From: Cuneatibacter sp. NSJ-177
GTDB lineage: Bacteria > Bacillota > Clostridia > Lachnospirales > Lachnospiraceae
Assembly (NCBI RefSeq): GCF_022867805.1
Contig: NZ_JALIFO010000013.1
Coordinates: forward strand, 90,908 to 154,907
DNA: 64,000 nucleotides
Direction: 5' to 3'
A program made the translations under genes and the position numbers. Below are positions 1 to 8,534 of this stretch, piece by piece (positions within the stretch are counted from its first letter, which is position 1; each line of letters opens with the position of its first letter). Under the pieces are notes generated by a model, which was not told where the DNA came from, made no database searches, and saw only the letters and a list, made by a program, of their open reading frames with translations.

Positions 1-1279
1 TTTCATACCCATTATCCCCCGGCTCAAAGAATTTCGTGCCGGCCAGCTCATCCGGAAGATACTGCTGCCGCACATAATGGCCAGGATAGTCATGGACATA
101 CTGGTAGCCCTTGCCGCGCCCCAGCTGAGCCGCGCCGCTGTAATGGGAATCCTGTAAATGCGGCGGGACAGAGCTTACCTGCACGTTTTCCACCGCGTTC
201 ATGGCTTGATTGATGGCCATGTAGGAGGCGTTGCTTTTGGGGGCCGTAGCCACATAGACCGCCGCCTCGGCCAGCGGAATCCGCCCCTCCGGCATACCGA
301 CCCTCTCCAGGATCTGGGCGGCGGCCGAAGCCACCACCATTGCATTGGGGTCTGCCATTCCCACATCCTCCGCCGCGCAGATCATGATTCTGCGGGCGAT
401 AAACTTTGGATCCTCGCCGGCATAGATCATCCGCGCCAGATAGTAAACCGAGGCGTCCGGGTCGGATCCCCGCATGCTTTTGATAAAAGCGGAAATGATA
501 TCGTAATGGTTGTCGCCGTCCTTGTCGTACCGGACGTTTCGCTTCTGTATGCACTCCTCCGCCACCGCCGTGGTGATGTGTATCTTTCCATCCTCGGAGG
601 GCGGCGTCGTTAAAAGCGCCAGCTCCACAGCGTTTAACGCCGAGCGGGCGTCCCCGCCGCAGATATCTGCAAGGAAATGCAGAGCATCCGGATCGATCTC
701 ACCGTGGTAAGCTCCCATTCCCTTTTTCTCATCATAGACCGCGCGCCGCAGGATCTCCTCGATGTCCTCCACGGCAAGTGGTTTCAGCTCAAAGATGATG
801 GACCGGGAAATCAGGGCCCGGTTTACCTCAAAATACGGATTCTCGGTGGTGGCTCCGATTAAGACCACCGTGCCGTCCTCGACAAACGGAAGCAGGTAAT
901 CCTGCTGCCCCTTGTTAAAACGGTGGATCTCATCGATGAACAGGATTGTCTTCTGGCCGTACATCGCCAGATCATCCTTTGCCTTGGCAATCACCGCCTC
1001 CATATCCTTTTTTCCAGCGGAGGTGGCGTTGATCTGCTCGAAGTTGGCTTTCGTCGTATTGGCGATCACTTTCGCCAGGGTGGTCTTTCCGGTTCCGGGC
1101 GGTCCGTAAAAAATCAGGGAGCTCAGCTTGTCCGCGGCAATAGCCCGGTAAAGCAGCTTGTCCTTCCCCAAAATATGTCGCTGGCCGACGACTTCGTCCA
1201 AGGTTGTCGGACGGAGGCGTGATGCCAGCGGCGACTCTTTTTCCTTTTTTGTCTCCCGCATATAGTCAAAAAGGTCCAA
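1..1279 (-). CDS. rarA: RarA/MgsA-type replication-associated AAA ATPase (3' end outside window)
   Basis: This is a clamp-loader-like AAA+ ATPase that acts at stalled replication forks (family knowledge). The reading frame shows Walker A GPPGTGKTT at residues 59-67, Walker B ILFIDEIHRF at about 112-121 and the family phrase DYLLPFVEDGTVVLIGATTENP after it. The C-terminal helical region is followed to the window edge at roughly residue 426, so only the last residues of a usual ~440 are missing. I chose the TTG at 1279 because GGAGG lies six bases upstream and the N-terminus LDLFDYMRE matches the family. No ATG fits in this frame near the start. It has its own promoter and is divergent from the nitroreductase gene. 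Confidence 0.95.
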   Translation of the reverse strand, partial: MDLFDYMRETKKEKESPLASRLRPTTLDEVVGQRHILGKDKLLYRAIAADKLSSLIFYGPPGTGKTTLAKVIANTTKANFEQINATSAGKKDMEAVIAKAKDDLAMYGQKTILFIDEIHRFNKGQQDYLLPFVEDGTVVLIGATTENPYFEVNRALISRSIIFELKPLAVEDIEEILRRAVYDEKKGMGAYHGEIDPDALHFLADICGGDARSALNAVELALLTTPPSEDGKIHITTAVAEECIQKRNVRYDKDGDNHYDIISAFIKSMRGSDPDASVYYLARMIYAGEDPKFIARRIMICAAEDVGMADPNAMVVASAAAQILERVGMPEGRIPLAEAAVYVATAPKSNASYMAINQAMNAVENVQVSSVPPHLQDSHYSGAAQLGRGKGYQYVHDYPGHYVRQQYLPDELAGTKFFEPGDNGYE

Positions 1280-1425
1280 AACGTGCCTCCTTCTCCATCA
1301 AACCGTTCCTGCGCGCCTTGGCGCGTAAAACGGCGGAATCTGTCAGCCAGGGCCGGCATATTCCCCTGCGCATTTCTGCTGCCCGGCGGAAGGTTTCTTT
1401 CCGGCGGGATGAAATGGTAACTTTT

Positions 1426-1455
1426 ATCTTACCATAGAACGCTTCTCCTTGGCAA
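1426..1455 (-). promoter_or_regulatory. sigma-A-type promoter for rarA
   Basis: Reading the minus strand, TTGCCA (1455-1450) and TAAGAT (1431-1426) are separated by 18 bases. The predicted start is about 1419, leaving a leader of about 140 bases before the TTG start codon. Found by eye, not by scoring. Confidence 0.5.
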
Positions 1456-1526
1456 GAACAACCGGGAAAATCAGGCCTATGAATTTTTCAATTTGTCGAA
1501 CCGTTGAAAGGAGATATCGGTTTGAT

Positions 1527-1555
1527 TTGACTTTTCCCCAGGCAGATAATAGAAT
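1527..1555 (+). promoter_or_regulatory. sigma-A-type promoter for the nitroreductase gene
   Basis: TTGACT (1527-1532) and TAGAAT (1550-1555) are 17 bases apart and 75 bases upstream of the start codon. The 351-base gap 1280-1630 holds this promoter and the divergent rarA promoter. Just upstream an imperfect inverted repeat (GTCGAACCG around 1495-1504 against CGGTTTGAT around 1518-1527) overlaps the -35 and could be an operator. I see no other gene in the gap. Confidence 0.55.
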
Positions 1556-1630
1556 CTAAGAAAGGCAGATTGCCTGAGGCCGGTTCCAAGAAAACCTTTT
1601 CCATTACAACATTCCTTTAGGAGGCATCCC

Positions 1631-2218
1631 ATGATTTCCGAAATCGCAGAGAGACGCAGCATCCGTAAATATAAAGAAAAACCCGTGCCCCAAGCCATGA
1701 TCAAAGAGATCATTCAAGCCGGCGCCTTGGCGCCGTCGTCAAAAAACCGGCAGCCCTGGAAATTCACGGTCGTGACCGGGAACGCAAAGGAAGAAATGTT
1801 GGAAGTGTTCCGGCAAGGTCTGGAACGAGAACGGATCTCCCCTCTGCTTCCGGAGAGCGCAGGGCACCTGGGCGGCGCAGCGTACACCTTGGAGATTATG
1901 CGGCAGGCTCCTGCCGTGATCTTTTGCATCCATACGCTGGGGCTTTCCCTGAGCCAAACTCTGACCGTGGAGGAGCGGGTCTCCGAAATCTGCAATGTGC
2001 AGTCCATCGGAGCCGCCCTGGAAAATATGACTTTGGCAGCCGCCGGTCTGGGACTTGGAAGTCTCTGGATCTGCGACACCTACTTTGCCCAGCCGGAATT
2101 ATGCCGCTGGCTGCAGACGGAAGGGCTGGCCGCAGCCATGGCAATCGGTTATGCCGATGAGGCTCCCGCCGCCAGGCCCAGAAAAAAAGTGGATGAAATG
2201 ATCGAATGGAGAAGCTGA
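1631..2218 (+). CDS. nitroreductase family FMN oxidoreductase
   Basis: A 195-residue protein of the NAD(P)H-dependent nitroreductase fold, usually a homodimer with one FMN per subunit. The N-terminal RRSIRKYKEKPV and the GALAPSSKNRQPWKF segment (about residues 32-46) are the family FMN-phosphate contacts. The C-terminal AAAGLGLGSLWICDTYF segment is the second family signature. Length is normal for the short NfnB-like members. AGGAGG sits seven bases before the ATG. It stands alone under its own promoter, 43 bases upstream of a two-component system that has its own ribosome site. The true electron acceptor cannot be read from sequence. Quinones, nitro compounds or enones are all possible. Confidence 0.9.
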   Translation: MISEIAERRSIRKYKEKPVPQAMIKEIIQAGALAPSSKNRQPWKFTVVTGNAKEEMLEVFRQGLERERISPLLPESAGHLGGAAYTLEIMRQAPAVIFCIHTLGLSLSQTLTVEERVSEICNVQSIGAALENMTLAAAGLGLGSLWICDTYFAQPELCRWLQTEGLAAAMAIGYADEAPAARPRKKVDEMIEWRS

Positions 2219-2261
2219 CCCTTCCCGCAAGGATAACAAAAATCAATTTCAGGAGGCAGCC

Positions 2262-2939
2262 ATGTTTCGAATCCTATTGGCAGAAGACGACAAAAGCATC
2301 GTAGAAAACCTGACGTTTCTCCTCACGGAAGAGGGCTTCTCGGTCCGCGCGGTTTCCGGCCAGGCCGAGGCGCTTAAAATTTTAGATAACGAAAACTTTG
2401 ACCTGCTGCTCTTAGACATCGCCCTGGAGGACGGCAGCGGCTATCCGGTCTGCGCGGCAGCCAAGAAGAAACACCGGGTTCCCGTGATCTTTCTGACGGC
2501 CTCCGGCGATGAGATGAGCGTTGTCACGGGTTTTGACATGGGGGCCGACGACTACATTGCAAAGCCGTTTCGTCCCCTGGAACTGATCTCCCGGATCCGC
2601 AATGTGCTGCGCCGCTACGGACAGACGGAGTCCGCCATCACCATCGGCGGCGTGCGGGTAGATTTTCTGAAAGGAACTGTGACCAAAAACGGAAGGGAAC
2701 TGTTCCTGTCCGCGCTGGAATACCGGCTGCTCCTTCTCTTTTTCCACAACAAAGGAATGGTTCTCTCCAGAAACCGGCTGCTGGAAGAAATCTGGGATGC
2801 TTCCGGCGAGTACGTCAACGACAACACACTGACGGTCTATATCAAACGTCTCCGGGACAAAATCGAGGACGATCCCCAAAATCCCACGATCCTCCACACG
2901 ATCCGCGGACTCGGCTATAAGGCAGGTGAGACACCGTGA
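2262..2939 (+). CDS. OmpR/PhoB-family response regulator
   Basis: A 225-residue regulator with an N-terminal receiver domain (residues 1-118) and a C-terminal winged-helix DNA-binding domain (about 127-222). Visible receiver residues are the acidic pair at 9-10, the phospho-acceptor Asp52 in LLLLDIALEDG, Thr79 and Lys101 in DDYIAKPF. The C-terminal NDNTLTVYIKRLRDKIE and IRGLGYK phrases are the recognition-helix and wing signatures. AGGAGG precedes the ATG. Its stop overlaps the GTG start of the kinase by four bases, so the two are translationally coupled. No adjacent target operon is visible. Regulators of this type in Firmicutes often control envelope-stress or peptide-resistance ABC transporters. 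Confidence 0.93.
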   Translation: MFRILLAEDDKSIVENLTFLLTEEGFSVRAVSGQAEALKILDNENFDLLLLDIALEDGSGYPVCAAAKKKHRVPVIFLTASGDEMSVVTGFDMGADDYIAKPFRPLELISRIRNVLRRYGQTESAITIGGVRVDFLKGTVTKNGRELFLSALEYRLLLLFFHNKGMVLSRNRLLEEIWDASGEYVNDNTLTVYIKRLRDKIEDDPQNPTILHTIRGLGYKAGETP

Positions 2940-3934
2940 GAAGAAATAAAGAATGGAAACTTTTTGTTGTTTTCTGCCTTGCCGCCGCGGCAACGGCTTC
3001 CGCACTCTCCTTCCGGTTCTTCGGAAACGCCGGTTTTCTGACCCTTGCCGCCTGTGCGGCGCTGACCGTACTTTTTCTCCTTTTCACCCATCTGCGCTAC
3101 CAGCGCATGGCAAAGCTTTCCGAGGCGCTGGACGGAATCCTCCACGGACAGGCCCTCTCCCTCGCCGAATATCAGGAGGGAGAATTTGCCGTTCTTCAGG
3201 ATGAGCTCCAGAAAATGATCGGCAAACTGAAAGAGCAGGCTGAGATTTTGACTGAGGACAAAAAAAGCCTTTCTGTAGCCATGGCCGATATCTCTCATCA
3301 GCTCCGCACCCCGCTGACCGCCTTGCAGTTAATCGTCGCCAGGCTTCAAAGGGAAGAATGCGCCGAGCAGGAACGCCAGGCTTTGATTCGGGATTCCCGC
3401 CGTTTGCTGGAGCGGATCGACTGGCTGATCACCACGCTTTTAAAAATGTCCAAAATCGAGGCCGGAACCATTGTGTTTGAGAAAAAGCCAGTGAATGCGG
3501 CGGAGCTGACCCGCGCGGCAGCGGAACCCTTGGCGGTTCCCATGGAATTAAAGGGGATCGAACTCTCCCTCTCCTGCCTTCCCGACGCTGTTTTCCCAGG
3601 CGATTTTCTTTGGTGCCGGGAGGCAGTCGGCAATATTTTGAAAAACTGCATGGAGCACACTCCGGCCGGCGGCCATATCTGGGTCACGGCCCGGCGCACC
3701 GCCGTGTTCACGGAGTTAGAAATCTGCGACGACGGCCCCGGCATTCAAAAGGAGGACCTTCCTCATATCTTTGAACGGTTTTACCGGGGAAAGGATGCCG
3801 GAGAGGAAAGCTTCGGCATCGGGCTTTCTCTGGCGAGAATGATTTTTCAGGCCCAAAACGGAACGGTCAAGGCAGGAAACCGGCCGGAAGGCGGCGCCTG
3901 CTTTTGGATCAAGATTTATGAGGGCGCCTTGTAG
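2936..3934 (+). CDS. two-component sensor histidine kinase
   Basis: A 332-residue membrane kinase partnered with the preceding regulator. Two hydrophobic segments (about residues 8-27 and 33-52) are joined by only a few residues, so there is almost no extracellular sensor domain, as in intramembrane-sensing (BceS/VncS-like) kinases. The H-box DISHQLRTPL carries His121, followed by an N-box around VGNILKNCMEHTP, G1 DDGPGIQ and G2 GIGLSLARM. The GTG start overlaps the regulator stop (GTGA). The 3' end overlaps the convergent LysR gene by 26 bases. Kinases of this shape usually act with a BceAB-type ABC transporter. None is next to it, but an unpaired BceB-like permease lies at 47283-49331. Confidence 0.92.
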   Translation: MRRNKEWKLFVVFCLAAAATASALSFRFFGNAGFLTLAACAALTVLFLLFTHLRYQRMAKLSEALDGILHGQALSLAEYQEGEFAVLQDELQKMIGKLKEQAEILTEDKKSLSVAMADISHQLRTPLTALQLIVARLQREECAEQERQALIRDSRRLLERIDWLITTLLKMSKIEAGTIVFEKKPVNAAELTRAAAEPLAVPMELKGIELSLSCLPDAVFPGDFLWCREAVGNILKNCMEHTPAGGHIWVTARRTAVFTELEICDDGPGIQKEDLPHIFERFYRGKDAGEESFGIGLSLARMIFQAQNGTVKAGNRPEGGACFWIKIYEGAL

Positions 3935-4832
3935 CGGACTCCGGAAGAAGACCGCTGCCGTCCATATACTGTTGGAAGGCGCGGACCGTCGGGTAGTCCG
4001 TCATGCTCTTTAAAACCACATAGTGGATGCTAAGCTTCATCTCCGGGACAAAAGGGACAATCCGGAATTTCCCGTTGTCCGATGCCTTTGCCAGCCTATG
4101 GGACATAAAAGCCATTCCCAGATTCTGGCTGACTAATTGGATATTTACATCGTTATGGCTCGATTCACAGACAATGTAGGGCTGAATCCGCTTCGCCTGC
4201 AATTGATCCATCAGCTGCGGGCGGAAAGCAGAATCCCGCGAAGGCATGATCAGGCGCTCCCCATCCAAATCCTCGGCAGTAAGCTGTTCCCGGTTCGACA
4301 AAGAATTTTCTTTAGAAACGATAACTCCGTACCGGTCTTCCATAATCTGCTGGGATACCAGATCCAACTTTTGCTCCAGCCCCTCCGACCCAATCACAAA
4401 AATCACATCCACCTCTCTCTGATACAGCATTTCCAGCAGCTTACTGCTTCCATTCACCTTCACCTTCAGATCAATATTTGGAAACACGTCTAAAAAACCG
4501 GAGACCAGCTCCGACAGGCCAAGATAGCCGAAAATCCACAATAATCCAACGGTCAGCGTCCCTTTCTGGAGGCTGGAATAGTTCTTCATCGAATTTTCCA
4601 ATGCCTCTAAATCGTTTAGGATCTTTCGGGCATACTGGACATATTCCCGCCCCGCCTCGGTCAAACCGACCGACCGGGAATGCCGCAAAAACAGCTTAAC
4701 CCCCAATTCTTCCTCCAAACTTGCAATCTGTTGGGAAAGGGTGGGCTGAGAAATATACAGAAGCTTGGAAGCATGGGAAAAACTTCCCATCTCGCTGACC
4801 TTTACAACATATTTTAGCTGCTGTAAGTGCAT
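3909..4832 (-). CDS. LysR-family transcriptional regulator (likely activator of the 4993-8421 operon)
   Basis: A 307-residue LysR-type regulator. The N-terminal winged helix-turn-helix (residues 1-60) contains FSHASKLLYISQPTLSQQIASLEEELGVKLF. The remainder is the two-lobed effector-binding domain (about 90-295). It is divergent from the FAD oxidoreductase operon. A perfect inverted repeat of the ATAG-N7-CTAT kind lies between them at the spacing expected for LysR activation, so it most likely controls that operon and itself. The ligand is unknown. An organic anion transported or processed by the divergent operon is the natural guess. Its stop lies inside the 3' end of the convergent kinase gene. 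Confidence 0.93.
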   Translation of the reverse strand: MHLQQLKYVVKVSEMGSFSHASKLLYISQPTLSQQIASLEEELGVKLFLRHSRSVGLTEAGREYVQYARKILNDLEALENSMKNYSSLQKGTLTVGLLWIFGYLGLSELVSGFLDVFPNIDLKVKVNGSSKLLEMLYQREVDVIFVIGSEGLEQKLDLVSQQIMEDRYGVIVSKENSLSNREQLTAEDLDGERLIMPSRDSAFRPQLMDQLQAKRIQPYIVCESSHNDVNIQLVSQNLGMAFMSHRLAKASDNGKFRIVPFVPEMKLSIHYVVLKSMTDYPTVRAFQQYMDGSGLLPESATRRPHKS

Positions 4833-4864
4833 CTCTTCTCCTTCTGCCGGTTAACATCCGGCTC

Positions 4865-4889
4865 AATCTATAGTTGACATCTATAGATT
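4865..4889. promoter_or_regulatory. LysR-type operator, perfect 9-bp inverted repeat
   Basis: AATCTATAG (4865-4873) and CTATAGATT (4881-4889) form perfect arms around a seven-base spacer. The core ATAG-N7-CTAT is the classical LysR recognition shape. Its centre (4877) is about 65 bases upstream of the start predicted from the -10 at 4930-4935, the usual place for a LysR recognition site. Confidence 0.75.
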
Positions 4890-4906
4890 CTATCATAACT
4901 AAATAT

Positions 4907-4935
4907 TTTACAAATAGCAATTCCTTTTCTATAAT
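4907..4935 (+). promoter_or_regulatory. promoter of the FAD oxidoreductase operon
   Basis: TTTACA (4907-4912) and a consensus TATAAT (4930-4935) are 17 bases apart. The predicted start is near 4942, giving a leader of about 50 bases to the ATG at 4993. Confidence 0.7.
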
Positions 4936-4992
4936 CCTTTTATAAATATCATGATATGAAAAAAATCTGTATTGATTTTCAGGAGGTAGAGA

Positions 4993-6252
4993 ATGACTAG
5001 AAGATTCTCCTATGACGTCGCTGTCGTAGGCGGGGGTGTCGCCGGCATCGCGGCCGCCGTGGGGGCAGCCCAGGCAGGCGCCAGAACCGTGCTGTTGGAG
5101 AGAGCCGCCTATCTGGGGGGAGAAGCCACCAACTCAGGGGTAACCGCTTTTGCCGGCGTCTATGCCAGCGGCAGCGGCGGAATCAAAGTTGTGAGCGGTG
5201 TATGCGACCAGGTTCTGGGGCATCTGGCCCGTCTGGGACAGGATACCCGTTACGGAGTCACTGCGTCCGGCAATCTTACAATCAAATTTTCCCCGGAATA
5301 TTTAAAGGTTGCGCTGGACGATATCGCGGAAGAAGCTGGCGTAGAGCTGCTCTTCCACTGCCAGGTGATCGGGGCCAAAACGGAGGGTACCCGGCTCCTT
5401 TCGATTGAGTGCGCCGATGATTCCGGACGTTTCGAGGTAGAGGCCGGCGCCTTCGTCGATGCCAGCGGGGACGCCAATCTCGCTTTCCTCTCCCAAGCCC
5501 CCACCGTCTGGGGAAATCATCAAGGCCAGACGCAGGTGGCCACGCTTTCCGCGCGGATTGACCAGATTGACAAAGACGCGGACATTTCTCCCTCGGCCGT
5601 TGAAAAGGCAATTCTTAAGGCAAAATCGGACGGGATGAAACACTTAACCAAGGAGAAAGGTTATATCCTCCGCCGGGACCAAGAAGATTTCGGCTTTGCC
5701 CTTCTTCCCAGTATTGTGTTAAAAAATCTGGATGCCAAGACCTTGTCCGATGCGGAACGGGACGGCAGAAAGCAAGCCCTCGCCTATGTGGAAGCCTTCA
5801 GAAAGTACATGCCGGGCCTGGAGCGCTGCCGTCTGGTCAGCACCGGCCCCGCCCTGGGAATCCGGGAAGGCCGGAAGATGGTAGGACTTTACACCCTGAC
5901 CGGCGAGGACGTGGTTAGAGCCGTAAAACGGCCGGATGCAGTCGCACGAGGCGGCTGGATGCCGGAGATTCACCGGGATCCCAATAAAATGGGGGAATAT
6001 ATTCCGGTCGAAAAGGGTTCCTATTTCGACATCCCTCTCTCCGCCTTAAGGTCCATTCAGCTGGAAAACCTTTACGGCGCAGGCCGCGCCGTGTCCGCCG
6101 ATGAGGTTGCCTTCGCCTCGATCCGGGTGATGGGCACCGGTTTTGCCACCGGACATGCCGCCGGTGTGGCCGCCGCCGTCAAGGCCCGGACCGGCGAGGC
6201 GGAGATAAAAAAAGTCCGTGAGGAACTGCTCCGGCAGAACGCCTTGATTTAA
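4993..6252 (+). CDS. FAD-dependent oxidoreductase (FAD_oxidored family)
   Basis: A 419-residue flavoprotein. The N-terminus has the dinucleotide-binding motif VAVVGGGVAGIAAAVGAAQAG (residues 9-29) followed by an acidic residue at the end of the second strand (VLLERAAYLGGEAT). The VDASGDANLAF segment near 160 and the C-terminal GAGRAVSADEVAFASIRVMG segment are typical of the family that oxidises or reduces hydroxy or enoic acids. No signal peptide is visible, so it is cytoplasmic. AGGAGG precedes the ATG. It is first in a three-gene operon with a chorismate-mutase-like protein and an anion permease, which suggests redox handling of an imported organic acid. The exact substrate is not evident. 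Confidence 0.85.
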   Translation: MTRRFSYDVAVVGGGVAGIAAAVGAAQAGARTVLLERAAYLGGEATNSGVTAFAGVYASGSGGIKVVSGVCDQVLGHLARLGQDTRYGVTASGNLTIKFSPEYLKVALDDIAEEAGVELLFHCQVIGAKTEGTRLLSIECADDSGRFEVEAGAFVDASGDANLAFLSQAPTVWGNHQGQTQVATLSARIDQIDKDADISPSAVEKAILKAKSDGMKHLTKEKGYILRRDQEDFGFALLPSIVLKNLDAKTLSDAERDGRKQALAYVEAFRKYMPGLERCRLVSTGPALGIREGRKMVGLYTLTGEDVVRAVKRPDAVARGGWMPEIHRDPNKMGEYIPVEKGSYFDIPLSALRSIQLENLYGAGRAVSADEVAFASIRVMGTGFATGHAAGVAAAVKARTGEAEIKKVREELLRQNALI

Positions 6253-6330
6253 CCGATCGGAGACCATGGGAACAGGGAACGAAAAGCAGCCCTTGTTGAC
6301 TGCACCATTATTATACTAGGAGTGATCATT

Positions 6331-6897
6331 ATGACATTAGAAGAAATCCGCCGGCAGATCGATGCCATTGACCCTCAGATCAAAGAGCTGTTTCTAAAAC
6401 GCATGGCCACCTCCTATGAGGTTGCCAAAACCAAATACGAAGCCGGTGAGACCACCATCTACCGAGCCGACCGGGAAGCCGACATCATCCGCCGCCTGAC
6501 CGCGGATGTGGATCCGAATCTGGTGGAAGAGTACACGGCTATGGTCCGGAAGATCATCGAGGTATCCCGCAAATACCAGTACGGGCTTTTATACGACTGG
6601 AACCCCGATCTCTTTTCCCCCTTGGCCGAGGGAATCGAAATCCACAGCACGGACACCCGCGTAAAGATCCGCCTGACCCGCGCCGATGCCTGCAACAGCA
6701 TGTCTTCCATTCTCTCCATGATCGGAGATTACGGCTTCAACATGGATGAAATGCAGCTGCTGGAAATGGACCGGGAACAGCAGACCGTCACTTTTGAGCT
6801 GATTCTCCGGGGGAATCTCAATGACACAGCCATGAAAAAGCTGATGTTCCAGCTCTCTAAAGAGGCTCTGCACTTTCGGATTTTAAGCAGTTTCTAG
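6331..6897 (+). CDS. AroQ-type chorismate mutase domain with ACT-like C-terminal domain
   Basis: A 188-residue protein. Residues 1-88 are an AroQ helical chorismate mutase domain. Residues aligned with E. coli Arg11, Arg28, Lys39, Arg51, Glu52 and Gln88 are present in EIRRQID, FLKRMA, VAKTKYE, ADREADI and SRKYQ. The position of Asp48 is Arg instead. The remainder (about 100-188) has the hydrophobic alternation of an ACT-type ligand domain (VKIRLTRADACNSMSSILSMIGDYG). I chose ATG 6331 over GTG 6322 because AGGAG at 6318-6322 is eight bases before it. It is the middle gene of an operon with an oxidoreductase and a permease. No other aromatic biosynthesis gene is adjacent, so it may be catabolic, regulatory or an enzyme on a chorismate-like substrate. 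Confidence 0.8.
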   Translation: MTLEEIRRQIDAIDPQIKELFLKRMATSYEVAKTKYEAGETTIYRADREADIIRRLTADVDPNLVEEYTAMVRKIIEVSRKYQYGLLYDWNPDLFSPLAEGIEIHSTDTRVKIRLTRADACNSMSSILSMIGDYGFNMDEMQLLEMDREQQTVTFELILRGNLNDTAMKKLMFQLSKEALHFRILSSF

Positions 6898-6957
6898 CCC
6901 GAATTACGGAAACCAGGCGTGCCCGGCACGCGAAAACAAAAGGAGAAGAGAAAAACC

Positions 6958-8421
6958 ATGTCGAAACTAACCCAAAATAAAAAGAGCAATCTGTTTCTGA
7001 TTGCCGCCATCCTCGTCATGTTCGGTTTCCGGCTGATCCCCGGAAACGATAGTCTTTCCGCAGAAGGCCTTGCCGTCCTCGGAATCTTTTTCGGCTCCCT
7101 GCTGATGTGGATCGGCGTGTCCATCGACTGGCCCAGCATGATTACCATCTTGATGCTCGGCTTCCTCCCCAGCTTTTCCTTCGCTGACACCTTCAAAGGC
7201 GCTTTCGGGAATACGACGGTGGCTTTCCTGATTTTTACTTTTATGCTGGTGTATCCCCTGTCTCAAACCAGTTTTGTGCGCCGCTGCACCATCTCTTTTA
7301 TCACAAACCGGATCGCGCGCAAAGGCCCCTGGCACTTTGTCTGCTTCCTCTTTGCGGCCGTGACTTTTATGGGACTGTTCATCTCCCCTTCGGTTCTGTT
7401 CGTCGCCTTCATGCCCTTCCTGGAGGATATTTTCCAGGTGCTTGACGTCAAGAAAGGTGGCAAAACCGGCAATATGATCATGATGGGAACCGCCTTTTGC
7501 ATCAGCCTTTCCTCCGGAATGACCGCCATCGGCCATGTCTGGCCCACCATGGCCATCGGCTACTACACCGCCGCAACCGGAAACGACGTGAATCAGTTCC
7601 AGTACATGGCCATGGGTATTCCCACCGGCATCGTCCTGATCGTCCTGACGATCCTGATGTTCCGTTTTCTCTACCGCCCGGATGATATCGGCGCAATCAA
7701 TACGGAAAAAGCCCTTTCCCTGCGGGGCACCGTGCCTCCCGCGGACCGCAAGGAGAAAATTGTGCTGGCCACCATGTTCCTCACCGTGTTCCTTTGGGTT
7801 GGCCCCAGCCTGGTAAAAAACATCCTGCCGGATCTCTATGCCACCGTCAACGGATGGTCCACCGCCATGCCTCCGCTTTTGGGCTGCATTATCCTTTTCC
7901 TCGTTCAGGTAAAGGGTGAGCGGATTCTGAATTTTAAGGAAGCCTCCAGCAAAGGCGTTCTCTGGGCCAGCATCCTAATGACCGCAGCGGCCACGCAGCT
8001 CGGCTCGGTTCTGACCAACGACGCCATCGGAATCAAAGTGTGGCTCAGCGACATGCTCAGCCCCATTGCCAACGGCCTCCCCGTCATTGGTCTGATTCTC
8101 TTCTTCATCGCCTGGGCAGTGATTGAGACCAACTTTTCCTCGAATATCGTGACCACCACGGTGGTCAGCGCCGTCGCGCTCTCTGTGCTGACTGCCCTCC
8201 CGGAAGGAACCATCAGTATTGCACCGATTGTCTGCCTGGTAGGTTTTGGCGCGGGCATATGCAACATGACCCCGGCCGGCCAGAGTACCGTCAACACAGT
8301 GGCCATCGGCTCCGGATGGACCGACGCCAAGTCCATGTTTGTCTGGGGCGGAATCTATGCCCTCCTCGCCATCTTGGTGATGGCCTTCGTCGGCTATCCT
8401 CTGGGTTCACTCTTTATGTAA
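6958..8421 (+). CDS. SLC13/DASS-family anion (di- or tricarboxylate) permease
   Basis: A 487-residue integral membrane transporter with about a dozen hydrophobic segments. It belongs to the divalent anion:sodium symporter type (ion transporter superfamily). SPSVLFVAFMPFLEDIF in the first half and NFSSNIVTTTVVSAVALSVL with NMTPAGQSTVNTVAIGSGW in the second resemble the paired Ser-Asn-Thr substrate and sodium loops of this family. ATG 6958 has GGAGAAG at the right distance. An upstream in-frame start at 6919 lacks one. It ends the FAD oxidoreductase operon and is followed by a strong terminator. It probably imports the organic anion acted on by the two upstream proteins. Confidence 0.88.
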   Translation: MSKLTQNKKSNLFLIAAILVMFGFRLIPGNDSLSAEGLAVLGIFFGSLLMWIGVSIDWPSMITILMLGFLPSFSFADTFKGAFGNTTVAFLIFTFMLVYPLSQTSFVRRCTISFITNRIARKGPWHFVCFLFAAVTFMGLFISPSVLFVAFMPFLEDIFQVLDVKKGGKTGNMIMMGTAFCISLSSGMTAIGHVWPTMAIGYYTAATGNDVNQFQYMAMGIPTGIVLIVLTILMFRFLYRPDDIGAINTEKALSLRGTVPPADRKEKIVLATMFLTVFLWVGPSLVKNILPDLYATVNGWSTAMPPLLGCIILFLVQVKGERILNFKEASSKGVLWASILMTAAATQLGSVLTNDAIGIKVWLSDMLSPIANGLPVIGLILFFIAWAVIETNFSSNIVTTTVVSAVALSVLTALPEGTISIAPIVCLVGFGAGICNMTPAGQSTVNTVAIGSGWTDAKSMFVWGGIYALLAILVMAFVGYPLGSLFM

Positions 8422-8472
8422 TCCCTGAGGGCACAGGCGCTTGTGCGGCGTACTGCTGAAAAAAATATCAAA

Positions 8473-8521
8473 AGACCTGCGGCGCTTCTGGAATCCAAAA
8501 CTCCAAAAGTGCCGCAGGTCT
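8473..8521. terminator. bidirectional intrinsic terminator
   Basis: AGACCTGCGGC (8473-8483) pairs perfectly with GCCGCAGGTCT (8511-8521), extended by GCTT/AAGT with one wobble. A T-run follows on the plus strand and an A-rich flank precedes it. It sits between the convergent permease and cyclase genes. Confidence 0.85.
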
Positions 8522-8534
8522 CTTTTTCTACCGG

